From JAUZRW01 sp034437755 (lineage in GTDB: Bacteria > Chloroflexota > Anaerolineae > Aggregatilineales > Phototrophicaceae): 64,000 bases of DNA. Made by a program: the position numbers and the translations under genes. The stretch is taken from contig DAOTTV010000130.1 of the NCBI GenBank assembly GCA_034437755.1, positions 1-64,000 of the forward strand. Direction: 5' to 3'. The notes under the pieces were generated by a model. The model saw only the letters and a program-made list of their open reading frames with translations. It ran no database searches and was not told where the DNA came from. How positions within the stretch are numbered: position 1 is the first letter of the stretch; each line of letters begins with the position of its first letter. Below are positions 16,325 to 25,481 of this stretch, one piece after another.

Positions 16325-17304
16325 CAAGACATAATAATGACCGCAACCCGCTCATCAATCTCTTACTCGGTGCCGGTGGTATCGTCGGAGTTTGGTTGGC
16401 ATGTAGTAAATTATGGGTAGATCACGAGATGCCACTTCCACCAGCACTAAACGCCCCGCGTGACGATTTTCATGGGTCACGCTCTACATTCTTGAGTTAC
16501 TACAGCGATACGAGCGCGGACGGTCGTCCTTTGCTCTTGCTCCATAGCATCAATGCCGTCGCTAGCAGTTACGAAATCCGCCCGCTCTTCGAGCATTATC
16601 GGGGTAAGCGTCCGGTTTATGCGCTGGATTTACCGGGATACGGCTTCTCTGAGCGCGCTGATCGTGAGTATACGCCACAGTTGTTCGTCAACGCCATTCT
16701 CGATTTTATCGATCACATCGGCGTTGCGGCCATCGACGTGATCGGTCTCTCGCTGACGAGTGAGTTCATCGCCTCGGCCGCTTTACAACAACCGGATGCG
16801 TTTCATTCGCTGGTCGTCCTCTCGCCTACGGGGCTTGCCGGTCGCTCGGTCGATAAAAGCACGCAGGACTCAATCTACAACTTTCTATCTTTCCCGCTCT
16901 TGTCACAACCGCTCTACGACCTGCTGACAATCCGTCCTGGCATTCGCTTTTTCTTGGAGCGGGTTTTCTCGGGCGAGGCGGATGAAGGACTGATTGAATA
17001 TGCTTACCAGACTAGCCACCAACCGAGGGCACGTTATGCGCCGTATTACTTCGTCAGTGGCAAGTTGTTCACCTTCGATATACTGGCGACCACTTACGCT
17101 AAGCTGACCGTGCCCACCATGATTCTTTACGACAAAGACCCCAACGTGACCTTCGAGCAATTGCCGACTTTGCTCCAGCAGAATGATCACTGGCGCGCGC
17201 GCCGGATTCCGCACACGCTGGGCTTGCCCCATTTTGAACGTCTGGATAAGACGGTCGAAGAACTAGAATTATTCTGGTCAGAACTGGCAGAAGCCAATGC
17301 CTAG
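16321..17304 (+). CDS. alpha/beta hydrolase
   Basis: The 327-residue protein starts with a short hydrophobic segment (about 15-27) that may anchor it. It then has the alpha/beta hydrolase pattern: oxyanion region LLLLHSINA, nucleophile elbow VIGLSLTSE (Ser in GLSLT), an acid near LYDKDPNV, and the final His in LGLPHFERLD. The elbow is GxSxT rather than the usual GxSxG. The substrate is unknown. It is translationally coupled to the kinase upstream. Confidence 0.8.
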   Translation: MTRHNNDRNPLINLLLGAGGIVGVWLACSKLWVDHEMPLPPALNAPRDDFHGSRSTFLSYYSDTSADGRPLLLLHSINAVASSYEIRPLFEHYRGKRPVYALDLPGYGFSERADREYTPQLFVNAILDFIDHIGVAAIDVIGLSLTSEFIASAALQQPDAFHSLVVLSPTGLAGRSVDKSTQDSIYNFLSFPLLSQPLYDLLTIRPGIRFFLERVFSGEADEGLIEYAYQTSHQPRARYAPYYFVSGKLFTFDILATTYAKLTVPTMILYDKDPNVTFEQLPTLLQQNDHWRARRIPHTLGLPHFERLDKTVEELELFWSELAEANA

Positions 17305-17352
17305 CATCCGCAACCGCGCTCATTATTCATCTGCATGAGCGCGGTATGGGCT

Positions 17353-17985
17353 TCACTTTTTGGGCAGCATACTGCGGATGCGCTCGGCGATCATGTCGAT
17401 GGCGACCCAGTTAAAACCGCCTTCGGGGATGATAATATCGGCATAGCGTTTGCTTGGCTCGACAAATTTGAGATGCATCGGGCGCACGGTCTTCAAATAC
17501 TGGTCGATGACGCTATCAGCAGATCGTCCGCGCTCTTCGATGTCGCGTCGCAGGCGACGAATGAAGCGGATGTCTGCATCTGTATCGACGTAAATCTTGA
17601 TGTCGAACAAATTGCGTAAATCAGGCTCGGCGAAGATCAAGATGCCTTCAACGAGGATAATCGGTTGCGCCGAGATGTGTTCGGTCTCTTTGACGCGGAT
17701 ATGCTGGGTGAAATCGTAAATTGGCACTTCGGCGGTATGGTTGTTCTGTAATTGTTTCACATGGTCGATCAAGAGCGCGGTATCGAGCGCATCCGGATGA
17801 TCGAAGTTGATCGCCCGTCTTTCGTCGTAGGGCAGGTGTGCGAGGTCTTTATAATAACTATCATGCGCGAGATATGCGATGTGCTGTTCACCCACGCGCT
17901 CCAAAATCTGATACGAGACGGTGGTCTTGCCCGATCCGGTCCCACCTGCCACACCGATTGTCACCGGACGCTTGTTGTTTGTCAT
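17353..17985 (-). CDS. udk: uridine kinase
   Basis: Udk phosphorylates uridine and cytidine to the monophosphates (pyrimidine salvage). The 210-residue product has the P-loop GVAGGTGSGKTTVS near residue 9, HDSYYKDLAHLPYDERRAINFDHPDA, and IYVDTDADIRFIRRLRRDIEERGR. A longer in-frame ATG at 18072 would overlap the tRNA, so the start at 17985 is preferred; it matches the family N-terminus. It lies just downstream of the tRNA-Thr terminator on the same strand. Confidence 0.95.
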   Translation of the reverse strand: MTNNKRPVTIGVAGGTGSGKTTVSYQILERVGEQHIAYLAHDSYYKDLAHLPYDERRAINFDHPDALDTALLIDHVKQLQNNHTAEVPIYDFTQHIRVKETEHISAQPIILVEGILIFAEPDLRNLFDIKIYVDTDADIRFIRRLRRDIEERGRSADSVIDQYLKTVRPMHLKFVEPSKRYADIIIPEGGFNWVAIDMIAERIRSMLPKK

Positions 17986-18011
17986 GCGTGATCGACCCTT
18001 GAGGATACAAA

Positions 18012-18034
18012 ACAAAAAGCCCGTCCAGGCGGGC
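18012..18034 (-). terminator. terminator of tRNA-Thr
   Basis: GCCCG-CCTGGA-CGGGC followed by five Ts on the minus strand, 12 bp after the tRNA and 27 bp before the udk start. It would separate tRNA and udk transcription or allow partial read-through. Confidence 0.85.
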
Positions 18035-18045
18035 AATCTTGGGTG

Positions 18046-18118
18046 AGCCACTGGTGGGACTTGAACCCACAACCTCGCGCTTACGAAGCGTGTGCTCTGC
18101 CAGTTGAGCTACAGTGGC
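18046..18118 (-). tRNA. tRNA-Thr (anticodon CGT)
   Basis: Acceptor GCCACTG/CAGTGGC and D stem GCTC/GAGC are perfect. The anticodon loop TTCGTAA gives anticodon CGT, and the T arm is GTGGG-TTCAAGT-CCCAC. The anticodon stem has one A-C mismatch. The discriminator is T and CCA is not encoded. It decodes ACG. Confidence 0.95.
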
Positions 18119-18130
18119 ATATAAGACAGT

Positions 18131-18159
18131 AATATATCAAAAGCCGATGTTGATCGCAA
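18131..18159 (-). promoter_or_regulatory. promoter of tRNA-Thr
   Basis: TTGCGA and TATATT with a 17-bp spacer on the minus strand; the -10 box is 12 bp upstream of the tRNA. Confidence 0.65.
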
Positions 18160-18243
18160 GGCTCAAATTCACGCGCCATAATGCATGACCGCCTACTACA
18201 TGGCAGACGGTCATACAGAGAGAGTTTGTATAGCGCGATGCGC

Positions 18244-19563
18244 TTAGTCGCCGGCAGGGGTTGGCTCGGTGCTTTCGATGTTGAATTGCTCTTCTTCCGT
18301 CGAGCCTTTCATCGCCCCCGTTGACGCTTGTCCGGCGGTGACGATCGTTTGGACAGCATCGAAGTAGCTGGTGCCGACGAAGGACTGGTGCTTCACAGCG
18401 CTGTAGCCGAATGCCGCTTCCATCGCGAATTCACGATCTTGCAATTCGCTGTAGGCGCTCATGCCGCGTTCGCGGTAACCTTGCGCCAGTTCGAACATGC
18501 TCAAGTTCAGCGCGTGGAAGCCAGCCAGCGTGATGAACTGGAAGGTATAGCCCATCTTACCCAGTTCTTTCTGGAATTTGGCGATAGTCGCTTTGTCGAG
18601 GTGGTTGCTCCAGTTGAAGGACGGCGAGCAGTTGTACATCAACTTCTTGCCGGGGAACTGCGCGTGGATGGCTTCGGCAAATTGGCGTGCTTCGTCCAGA
18701 TCGGGGTGTTTGGTCTCGCACCATACCATATCGACGTAGGGCGCGTATGCCAGCCCGCGGGCAATCGCCGCCTCTACCCCGTTATTGACGCTGTGGAAGC
18801 CTTCGCTGGTGCGTGGTTCGTCAGCTTGGATGAAGGGACGATCGCGCTCGTCGATGTCGCTCGTCAGCAGGGTTGCGGCTTCGGCATCGGTGCGTGCCAC
18901 GATGATGATCGGCACATCCATCACATCCGCCGCGAGGCGAGCCGCCACCAGCTTGTTGATCGCTTCCTGAGTCGGGACAAGCACTTTACCACCGAGGTGA
19001 CCGCACTTTTTAGCGGATGAGAGTTGGTCTTCGTAGTGGATACCGGCAACACCGGCTTCGATCATCGCTTTGGTCAGTTCGAAGGTGTTCAGGTTACCGC
19101 CGAAGCCCGCTTCAGCATCTGCCATCATCGGCGCGAAGTAGTTGACCTTACCGCCGCCGTTCATGTTTTGTACTTGATCTGCACGCATCAAGGCGTTATT
19201 CACGCGCTTGATCAGTTCTGGCACGCTGTTCGCGGGGTACAGGCTCTGGTCAGGGTACATCTGCCCGGCGACGTTGGCATCAGCCGCGGTTTGCCAGCCA
19301 CTGATGTAAATCGCCTTCAAACCGGCTTGCACTTGTTGCACGGCTTGGTTACCGCTCATCGCCCCCAGGGCGTTGACGTAATCTTCGCTCTGCATCAAGT
19401 CCCACAGGCGTTCTGCGCCGTGCTTCGCCAGCGTATATTCAACTTTGAGGCTATTACGCAGGCTCACGACTTCTTCGGCGGTGTAGGGGCGCTCGATGCC
19501 TTCCCAGCGCGGATTATTTTCCCAGTCTTGCTTCAGTTGTTCGATTTGTTCTTGCTTGTTCAT
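18244..19563 (-). CDS. aceA: isocitrate lyase
   Basis: AceA splits isocitrate into glyoxylate and succinate, the first step of the glyoxylate shunt. The 439-residue protein has the signature KKCGHLGGKVLVPT, with catalytic Cys, plus GGNLNTFELTKAMIEAGVAGIHYEDQL and NCSPSFNW. A GGGAGA ribosome site precedes the ATG. It lies 61 bp after aceB on the same strand, so both enzymes of the shunt are cotranscribed. With the nearby acyl-CoA ligase this suggests growth on acetate or fatty acids. Confidence 0.95.
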   Translation of the reverse strand: MNKQEQIEQLKQDWENNPRWEGIERPYTAEEVVSLRNSLKVEYTLAKHGAERLWDLMQSEDYVNALGAMSGNQAVQQVQAGLKAIYISGWQTAADANVAGQMYPDQSLYPANSVPELIKRVNNALMRADQVQNMNGGGKVNYFAPMMADAEAGFGGNLNTFELTKAMIEAGVAGIHYEDQLSSAKKCGHLGGKVLVPTQEAINKLVAARLAADVMDVPIIIVARTDAEAATLLTSDIDERDRPFIQADEPRTSEGFHSVNNGVEAAIARGLAYAPYVDMVWCETKHPDLDEARQFAEAIHAQFPGKKLMYNCSPSFNWSNHLDKATIAKFQKELGKMGYTFQFITLAGFHALNLSMFELAQGYRERGMSAYSELQDREFAMEAAFGYSAVKHQSFVGTSYFDAVQTIVTAGQASTGAMKGSTEEEQFNIESTEPTPAGD

Positions 19564-19624
19564 GATGTTTTCTCCCTAAATGATGTTGGAGGGCAATGAG
19601 TGCCCGCTATGATGTTGCGTGCGA

Positions 19625-21220
19625 TCAGTTGATGTGTTCTTGTGCTTTTAACGTCAGGAACTCTGTAAACTCAGGTTCGCGGACGAGTTCATCGAACAGC
19701 TTGGCGGCAAGCTGATAATGACCATTCTCAAAGCGGTCGTCGCCAACTTCGCGCTGGATGGCATCCATCTCTTCTTCCAGCGTCTGGCTATATAAATCGA
19801 GCGTGACCGTGCGACCATCGTCCATCCGGGCTTCGTGCTTTACCCATTGCCAGACTTGCGTCCGGCTAATCTCAGCCGTAGCGGCATCTTCCATCAGGTT
19901 ATAAAGCGGCACACAGCCATTCCCACCGAGCCATGCCTCAAGATATTGAATGCCGACCTTGATATTCTGGCGTAAGCCGTGCTCGGTGATGGTGCCATCC
20001 GGCACACGCACGAGGTCTTCGGCTGTCACGTTGACATCATGGCGCGGCTTGTCAGAAATTTGATTAGCCTGTGGCATATGCTTATCGAAAATCTCCTTAG
20101 CGATCGGCACTAAGCCGGGATGTGCAACCCATGTGCCATCGTGACCGTCGCGCGCTTCGCGTTCTTTATCCGCGCGGACTTTGTCGAGGGCGGCTTGGTT
20201 GGCTTCTTCATCGTTCTTGATCGGGATTTGTGCCGCCATACCACCCATGGCATGTGCGCCCCGACGATGGCAGGTCTTGATGACTAGTTCGGAGTAGGCT
20301 TTCATGAATTCGACAGTCATCGTCACCTGCGAGCGATCTGGCAGGACGAATGCGGGGTCGTTGCGGAATTTTTTGATGTAGCTGAAGATATAATCCCAAC
20401 GACCACAGTTCAAACCGGCGGAGTGATCGCGCAGTTCCCACAGAATTTCATCAATCTCGAAAGAGGCGAGGATCGTCTCAACTAGTACCGTTGCCTTGAT
20501 CGTGCGGCGTGGCACGTCTAGCTCATCCTGCGCCATGTTGAAGATGTCATTCCACAAGCGTGCTTCGAGATGATTTTCTAGCTTGGGCAGGTAGAAATAC
20601 GGGCCTGTGCCGCGTTCGATGGCGGCTTTCGCATTGTGGAAGAAGTACAAGCCGAAGTCGAAGATTCCACCCGGCACAGGGTCACCATCAATCAGCATGT
20701 GGCTCTCATCGAGATGCCAACCGCGCGGGCGTACCATCAACACGGCTGTTTCCGCTTGCAATTGGTAGAATTTGCCATCAGCGCGAGTAAATGTGATCTC
20801 ACGGCGCACCGCATCGCGCAGGTTGATCTGTCCCTGCACCATGTTTTCCCACGTTGGGCTATTGGCATCTTCAAAATCTGCCATGAAAACCGATGCACCA
20901 CTGTTCAGCGCGTTGATAACCATCTTGCGCTCAGTCGGGCCCGTGATCTCGACACGGCGATCTTCTAAATCTGCCGGAATCTGAGCGATGCGCCAGTTAT
21001 TCTCGCGCACCTTGTGCGTGTCCGGCAAAAAATCTGGCATCTCACCCGCATCAAGTTTCGCCTGACGTTCTTCGCGTGCTTTCAACAAATCATCGCGACG
21101 CGACCGAAATTCACGAGTGAGCTTGGCGACAAACGCCAATGCTTCGGGAGTCAAAATCTCCTCGAATTCCGGAGTCATCTTGCCTGTAATCTTAATGGCT
21201 TTCGCTTGCTCTAAAACCAT
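19625..21220 (-). CDS. aceB: malate synthase A
   Basis: AceB condenses glyoxylate with acetyl-CoA to give malate. The 531-residue length fits the A isoform. Motifs include FMADFEDANSPTWENMVQGQ, RPRGWHLDE, ATVLVETILASFE, the GRWDYIFSYIKKF stretch and catalytic-region LVPIAKEIFDKHMPQANQ. It is the first gene of the aceB-aceA pair. The mRNA leader is in the 475-bp gap upstream, where no clear promoter was found. Confidence 0.95.
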   Translation of the reverse strand: MVLEQAKAIKITGKMTPEFEEILTPEALAFVAKLTREFRSRRDDLLKAREERQAKLDAGEMPDFLPDTHKVRENNWRIAQIPADLEDRRVEITGPTERKMVINALNSGASVFMADFEDANSPTWENMVQGQINLRDAVRREITFTRADGKFYQLQAETAVLMVRPRGWHLDESHMLIDGDPVPGGIFDFGLYFFHNAKAAIERGTGPYFYLPKLENHLEARLWNDIFNMAQDELDVPRRTIKATVLVETILASFEIDEILWELRDHSAGLNCGRWDYIFSYIKKFRNDPAFVLPDRSQVTMTVEFMKAYSELVIKTCHRRGAHAMGGMAAQIPIKNDEEANQAALDKVRADKEREARDGHDGTWVAHPGLVPIAKEIFDKHMPQANQISDKPRHDVNVTAEDLVRVPDGTITEHGLRQNIKVGIQYLEAWLGGNGCVPLYNLMEDAATAEISRTQVWQWVKHEARMDDGRTVTLDLYSQTLEEEMDAIQREVGDDRFENGHYQLAAKLFDELVREPEFTEFLTLKAQEHIN

Positions 21221-21606
21221 GTGCTACTGCCCTTCTCCTTGATTGTAACGCAATATTGAATAAAGTGGCTCTCGGCATATGTTGTTTTTGTAAGAGTGAC
21301 GATGCTAGAAATGATGAAATAGACTGAAGCGTTAAGCCGCCGCCGTCGTAACGACGACAGACATGCAGACTGAAGAGGCAACACAGGAGACATGATTATG
21401 GCTAGTGGTTATGATTTGCGTTTCATATAAAATGATGCAAAACATGATGCTCAGTTACCTCTTCAAAAAGTGCGGAAATCCTTACGACGCTTTCTAGTGT
21501 ACTCCCCGCTTTCCGTCACCCTGTACGACAACCTTGTGAAATTTGGCGCATTTTTTTCACACAATCTGTGCAAACATCATCATAAGTGAGCGCGAGATAA
21601 ACCTCG
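21221..21606. other. intergenic region upstream of aceB
   Basis: It holds a small palindrome GTCGT-a-ACGAC (about 21346-21356) and scattered AT-rich boxes, but no promoter I would place with confidence and no gene. A 10-codon frame with a ribosome-site-like GGAG near 21395 is too short to support. Confidence 0.4.
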
Positions 21607-21654
21607 AAAAAATGCCGAAACCCCCCACTTCGTCATAGTGTACGAAGCGAGGTT
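21607..21654 (-). terminator. probable purH terminator
   Basis: An imperfect stem (AACC and CTTCG paired with CGAAG and GGTT around a 10-nt loop) is followed on the minus strand by six Ts after a short gap. It lies about 40 bp beyond the purH stop. Confidence 0.55.
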
Positions 21655-21695
21655 CTTCTTTTCAGACAGATCGCAGGAAACAGTTAAATATCAAA

Positions 21696-23234
21696 TTAAT
21701 GGCGGAAGTGGCGCGTGCCGGTGAAGACCATCGCCAAGCCGGCTTCATTAGCGGCGCGGATCACTTCGCTATCGCGGATCGACCCGCCGGGCTGGATGAC
21801 AGCCGTAATGCCTGCTTCTGCCGCGGCTTCGATACCATCCGGAAACGGGAAGAAGGCATCTGAGGCGAGGACAGCACCTGTAGCTTCGTCCCCGGCTTTC
21901 TTGACCGCTAACTCCACTGCATCGACACGGCTAGGCAAACCGCCACCGACGCCGACCGTGCGATTGGGCTTAGCGAGGACGATCGAATTCGACTTCACAT
22001 GCTGGACGGCTTTCCACGCGAATTCCAGCGCCTGCAACTCCTCCTCACTCGGGGCGCGCTCGGTGACGGTCTTCAAGGCTGTGCCGTCCGGATCGCCCGC
22101 GTCTATCCGTTGAACCAAGAAACCTTGATGCACACTGCGAATATCGAGCGTGTTTTTGTCATACGGGCGCGACATCTGCAAAATGCGGCAGTTCTTACGG
22201 CTTTTCTTCAAGGCTTCGACTGCTTCCGGTGTGAATTCGGCCGCGGCGATGGCTTCGACGAATAGCGATCCAATCGCCTCAACGAAATCGACATCGACCG
22301 GACGATTGACCGCGATAATCCCACCGAATGCCGAGACTGGATCGGACGCGAGCGCCTTCGGAAAAGCTGTGGCGATGCTATCTGCGCTGGCGATGCCTGT
22401 CGGTGTCAAGTGCTTGACAATGACGACCGTCGGCTTGTCGAAGCTACTGACGGCGCGCCACGTTGCATCCACATCGAGAATATTATTGTACGACAACTGT
22501 TTGCCGCCCAGTTGCTTCGCCCCCAGCGGCGTTTGCTTGCCCTGTGTGCTGTAATAACTGGCGCTCTGGTGCGGGTTTTCGCCATAGCGCAATTCATCGA
22601 CGCGCTGTAAGGCCATCGCAAGATGCTTCGGTAGGGTCTCCGGTTCGACGGCGGCGGTCGTCGTATCCTGCGCGAGAAATGCGTTGATCGCCGTGTCGTA
22701 ATCGCGCGTATGCCCGAAGGCTTTGACGGCGAGATGTCGCCGCAATGCCAGATCAACCTCGCCCGTATCGCGCAGGGTGTCGATCACACGTTGATAATCA
22801 CTGGGCTGGCAGATGGTTACCACGCGGAAGAAGTTCTTCGCCGCCGCCCGTAATAAGGCCACCCCGCCAATATCGATCTTTTCAATGGCATCCTGCAAGG
22901 TCGCGCCCTGTGCGACAGTCTCCTGAAACGGATACAAGTTACACACGACCATCGCAATCGGCGCGATGCTGTGTTCGGCAAGTTCGCTCATGTCGGCTTC
23001 GCTATCACGCGCTAGAATCCCGCCATGAATAGCGGGGTGCAGGGTTTTCACACGGCCGCCCAGCATCTCGGGTGATTGTGTGAGTTGTTCGACCGGTGTC
23101 ACATCAAGCCCCGCCTCGGTCAGCGTGCGGGCGGTGCCGCCACTGGCGACTAATTCCCAGCCAAAGTTTACAAGTTCCTTAGCAAAATCCACAACATCGG
23201 TTTTATCCGATACACTTAGTAATGCTCTTGGCAT
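21696..23234 (-). CDS. purH: bifunctional AICAR transformylase/IMP cyclohydrolase
   Basis: PurH makes the last two steps of IMP synthesis. The 512-residue protein begins RALLSVSDKTDVVDFAKEL, with SGGTARTLTEAGLDVTPVEQLT and GGRVKTLHPAIHGGILAR in the cyclohydrolase half. The transformylase half has LRYGENPHQSASYY, GKQLSYNNILDVDATW, VKSNSIVLAKPNRTVGVGGG and SDAFFPFPDGIEAAAEAG. AICAR is also a by-product of HisF, a metabolic link to the his operon. It is transcribed alone. Confidence 0.96.
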   Translation of the reverse strand: MPRALLSVSDKTDVVDFAKELVNFGWELVASGGTARTLTEAGLDVTPVEQLTQSPEMLGGRVKTLHPAIHGGILARDSEADMSELAEHSIAPIAMVVCNLYPFQETVAQGATLQDAIEKIDIGGVALLRAAAKNFFRVVTICQPSDYQRVIDTLRDTGEVDLALRRHLAVKAFGHTRDYDTAINAFLAQDTTTAAVEPETLPKHLAMALQRVDELRYGENPHQSASYYSTQGKQTPLGAKQLGGKQLSYNNILDVDATWRAVSSFDKPTVVIVKHLTPTGIASADSIATAFPKALASDPVSAFGGIIAVNRPVDVDFVEAIGSLFVEAIAAAEFTPEAVEALKKSRKNCRILQMSRPYDKNTLDIRSVHQGFLVQRIDAGDPDGTALKTVTERAPSEEELQALEFAWKAVQHVKSNSIVLAKPNRTVGVGGGLPSRVDAVELAVKKAGDEATGAVLASDAFFPFPDGIEAAAEAGITAVIQPGGSIRDSEVIRAANEAGLAMVFTGTRHFRH

Positions 23235-23270
23235 TGTTCGCTCCTAATTAGTTTTTGTTACTAAGTGGCG

Positions 23271-23298
23271 ATTATAACTGTTTTAAATGGTGAAACAA
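23271..23298 (-). promoter_or_regulatory. purH promoter
   Basis: TTGTTT and a consensus TATAAT with a 16-bp spacer on the minus strand, about 37 bp before the purH ATG. Confidence 0.65.
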
Positions 23299-23416
23299 GC
23301 TGTCTTAGAATGTAAGTGGTGGGAATGAGACACTGTGAAATGTTTCGCGCAAGGTTTATGAAACGTGCCATAACTAGAGTTCTATTTAGAAGCACAATAA
23401 GGCAGAGGAGATAACG

Positions 23417-24745
23417 ATGTCAGACCGCAAAAAAGTTGTGATCATTGGGGCCGGCTTCGCGGGTTTAAGAGCCGCCAAAATGTTAACCAAACACGATGTC
23501 GATGTTGTCCTGATCGACCGCAACAATTACCACACCTTCAAACCCCTCATCTATCAAGTGGCAACCTGTGGGCTAGACCCCAGCGCGGTCGCCTATCCGA
23601 TTCGTAGTATCTTCCGCGAGAAAAAGAACGTCAAGTTTCTGTTGGGCGAAGTGACCGCGATTGATACCGACGCGCAATTAGTCACTGTCAAAAGTAACGG
23701 AAGCATGATTCGCGATGAACATTATGATTATCTGTTCGTAGCGGCGGGTGCCAAGACCAACTACTTTGGCAGCGACGAGATCGAAGAACACTCCTTCGGC
23801 ATGAATGATCTCAATGACGCGATCCGCCTGCGCCATCACATCCTGCGCTTGCTCGAAAAGGCGACATGGACGGATGACGAAAAGCTGCACTCTGCCATGA
23901 TGACGTTAGTTGTCGTCGGTGGTGGTGCAACCGGTCTTGAAACTGCCGGCGCGCTCTACGAACTGTATAATAGCGTGTTGCATCAAGAATACGGCAAAGA
24001 GATGAATCTCGATGTGAACGTCATCCTGCTAGAAGCCGCCGAAGAAGTCCTGCCACCTTATCCGGATAATCTGCGGCGGTCGGCTAATAAGCAACTGTCG
24101 TCCATCGGTGTCGAAGTTCGCACGGGCGCATTCGTCGATGAAGTCGGGCAGAATTACCTGCGCTTACGCGATGGCACGGTCATCCACACGCATACCATCG
24201 TCTGGGCAACCGGTGTGACAGCTAGCCCGCTCGCAGAAATGCTCGATGTTGAGCTACATCGCGGCGGTCGCATCCCCACCACGCACAAGATGCAAGTCAT
24301 CGGGTGCGATAACGTCTTTGCCGCCGGTGACATCACCTATCTCGAAAATCCCAAAACGGGCAAGCCTTACCCGGGTGTGATCCCCGTCGCGCAACAGCAA
24401 GGCGCGACTGTGGCTAAAAACCTGATCAACACGATCAAGGGCGAGCCGTTAGAAGATTTCAGCTATTTCGATCGTGGGAGTATGGCGACGATTGGTCGGC
24501 GGCGTGCAGTGGCTTGGGTGTTCAATCGCTTCTCCTTGACAGGGTACTTCGCATGGGCGGCGTGGTTGTCCGTTCACCTGCTGGTGCTACTGGGGATGCG
24601 TAATCGCTTTCAGGTCTTCTTGAACTGGACGTGGGAATACTTTGCCTATGATCGGTCGGTGCGCTTGATTATCGAAGGCAATCAGAGCGGTTATCCTGAT
24701 GTCGAGGACATATCAGAACCCGATACCGAGCGTCAAGTGGCGTAA
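23417..24745 (+). CDS. ndh: type II NADH dehydrogenase (NDH-2)
   Basis: NDH-2 passes electrons from NADH to quinone without pumping protons. The 442-residue protein has an FAD dinucleotide fold (VVIIGAGFAGLRAAK, residues 5-19), a second GxGxxG (VVVGGGATGLETAG, near 165), and VFAAGDITY near 295. A C-terminal amphipathic/hydrophobic stretch (about 372-405) may seat it on the membrane. AGAGGAG lies 7 nt before the ATG. It stands alone. Confidence 0.92.
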   Translation: MSDRKKVVIIGAGFAGLRAAKMLTKHDVDVVLIDRNNYHTFKPLIYQVATCGLDPSAVAYPIRSIFREKKNVKFLLGEVTAIDTDAQLVTVKSNGSMIRDEHYDYLFVAAGAKTNYFGSDEIEEHSFGMNDLNDAIRLRHHILRLLEKATWTDDEKLHSAMMTLVVVGGGATGLETAGALYELYNSVLHQEYGKEMNLDVNVILLEAAEEVLPPYPDNLRRSANKQLSSIGVEVRTGAFVDEVGQNYLRLRDGTVIHTHTIVWATGVTASPLAEMLDVELHRGGRIPTTHKMQVIGCDNVFAAGDITYLENPKTGKPYPGVIPVAQQQGATVAKNLINTIKGEPLEDFSYFDRGSMATIGRRRAVAWVFNRFSLTGYFAWAAWLSVHLLVLLGMRNRFQVFLNWTWEYFAYDRSVRLIIEGNQSGYPDVEDISEPDTERQVA

Positions 24746-24767
24746 GCGCTATAGCTATCACAGACGA

Positions 24768-24788
24768 GGGCGAAGGTCATCTTCGCCC
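24768..24788. terminator. hairpin between convergent ndh and orf117
   Basis: GGGCGAAG-GTCAT-CTTCGCCC forms a perfect 8-bp stem in the 63-bp gap between convergent genes. It lacks a T run on either side, so termination is only inferred. Confidence 0.45.
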
Positions 24789-24808
24789 ACCCGTACCCAC
24801 ACGCGCCA

Positions 24809-25162
24809 TCAAAGCCCTGACGTTCGCGCATCCTCTTCTGTCCAACCGCGCTGGGCAAGCCGTGCAAGTTCGGCGGCACGCGCTGGATTTTCAAAATAGG
24901 CTTGAAGCACAGCGCTCGCTATCGACAAGCCCGATAGCACGACAATCACCCCCACAATCTCCAACAAACGCATATCCAGAATGAAGATGCTGGTCAGCAC
25001 CGTCGGCGTGAGGATCGCCATCAGGCTCGCTGAGATATAATGCAAAGTTTGTGATGCGATTCCGCCATATAAGGGGTCGATTCTCTTTGATGTTTCGGAC
25101 GCGAAGTAACCGAGTATCACCCCCAGAACAACCAGAATCGCGACGATCATTGTATCACTCAT
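24809..25162 (-). CDS. small membrane protein, carbamoyltransferase cluster
   Basis: The 117-residue protein has hydrophobic segments at about 5-20, 40-60 and 66-88, and an alanine-rich basic C-terminus. I do not recognise the family. It is the last gene of the leftward cluster with the carbamoyltransferase and the DUF5989-like protein. Confidence 0.65.
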   Translation of the reverse strand: MSDTMIVAILVVLGVILGYFASETSKRIDPLYGGIASQTLHYISASLMAILTPTVLTSIFILDMRLLEIVGVIVVLSGLSIASAVLQAYFENPARAAELARLAQRGWTEEDARTSGL

Positions 25163-25223
25163 GTGTCTGCCTTATCGGGGGCGAGGCAGAGTGCCCGCCC
25201 CCCGCTATATGACTGATTAGAAC

Positions 25224-25427
25224 TTAGAACAAGGTGTAGATGAATGCACCAGCGGGGCCGGTCGATCCGAGAACGATAATCACAGCGAATAACAAGAGGG
25301 TGATCATCATCGGGATGAGCCAGTACAACTTGCGCTTCCACAGGAATGACAGCAACTCACCGAGAATACCCATCTTCATGAAGAATTCTTCTAGTGCGTT
25401 GCTATCGTTTTTTGTCTTTTCTGTCAT
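25224..25427 (-). CDS. DUF5989-like small membrane protein
   Basis: The 67-residue product has the pattern FLWKRKLYWLIPMMITLLLFAVIIVLGSTG...FIYTLF, typical of DUF5989, a one-helix family that accompanies carbamoyltransferase genes. The ATG at 25427 has GGAG 9 nt upstream and is preferred over an upstream in-frame ATG at 25472. The molecular role is unknown. Confidence 0.8.
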   Translation of the reverse strand: MTEKTKNDSNALEEFFMKMGILGELLSFLWKRKLYWLIPMMITLLLFAVIIVLGSTGPAGAFIYTLF

Positions 25428-25481
25428 GGTGTTAAATCTCCCATATATCGGGCTAAGGAATGAACGGGTCATACCAGATAA

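Noticed and set aside
18180..18215. Imperfect inverted repeat ATGACCG...CGGTCAT after aceA
   Set aside because: It could end aceA transcription but has no T run and a poorly paired middle, so it is not listed as a terminator.
21391..21432. A 10-12 codon frame with GGAG upstream in the aceB leader region
   Set aside because: It is on the opposite strand to aceB, has no hairpin or regulated gene after it, and could be chance.
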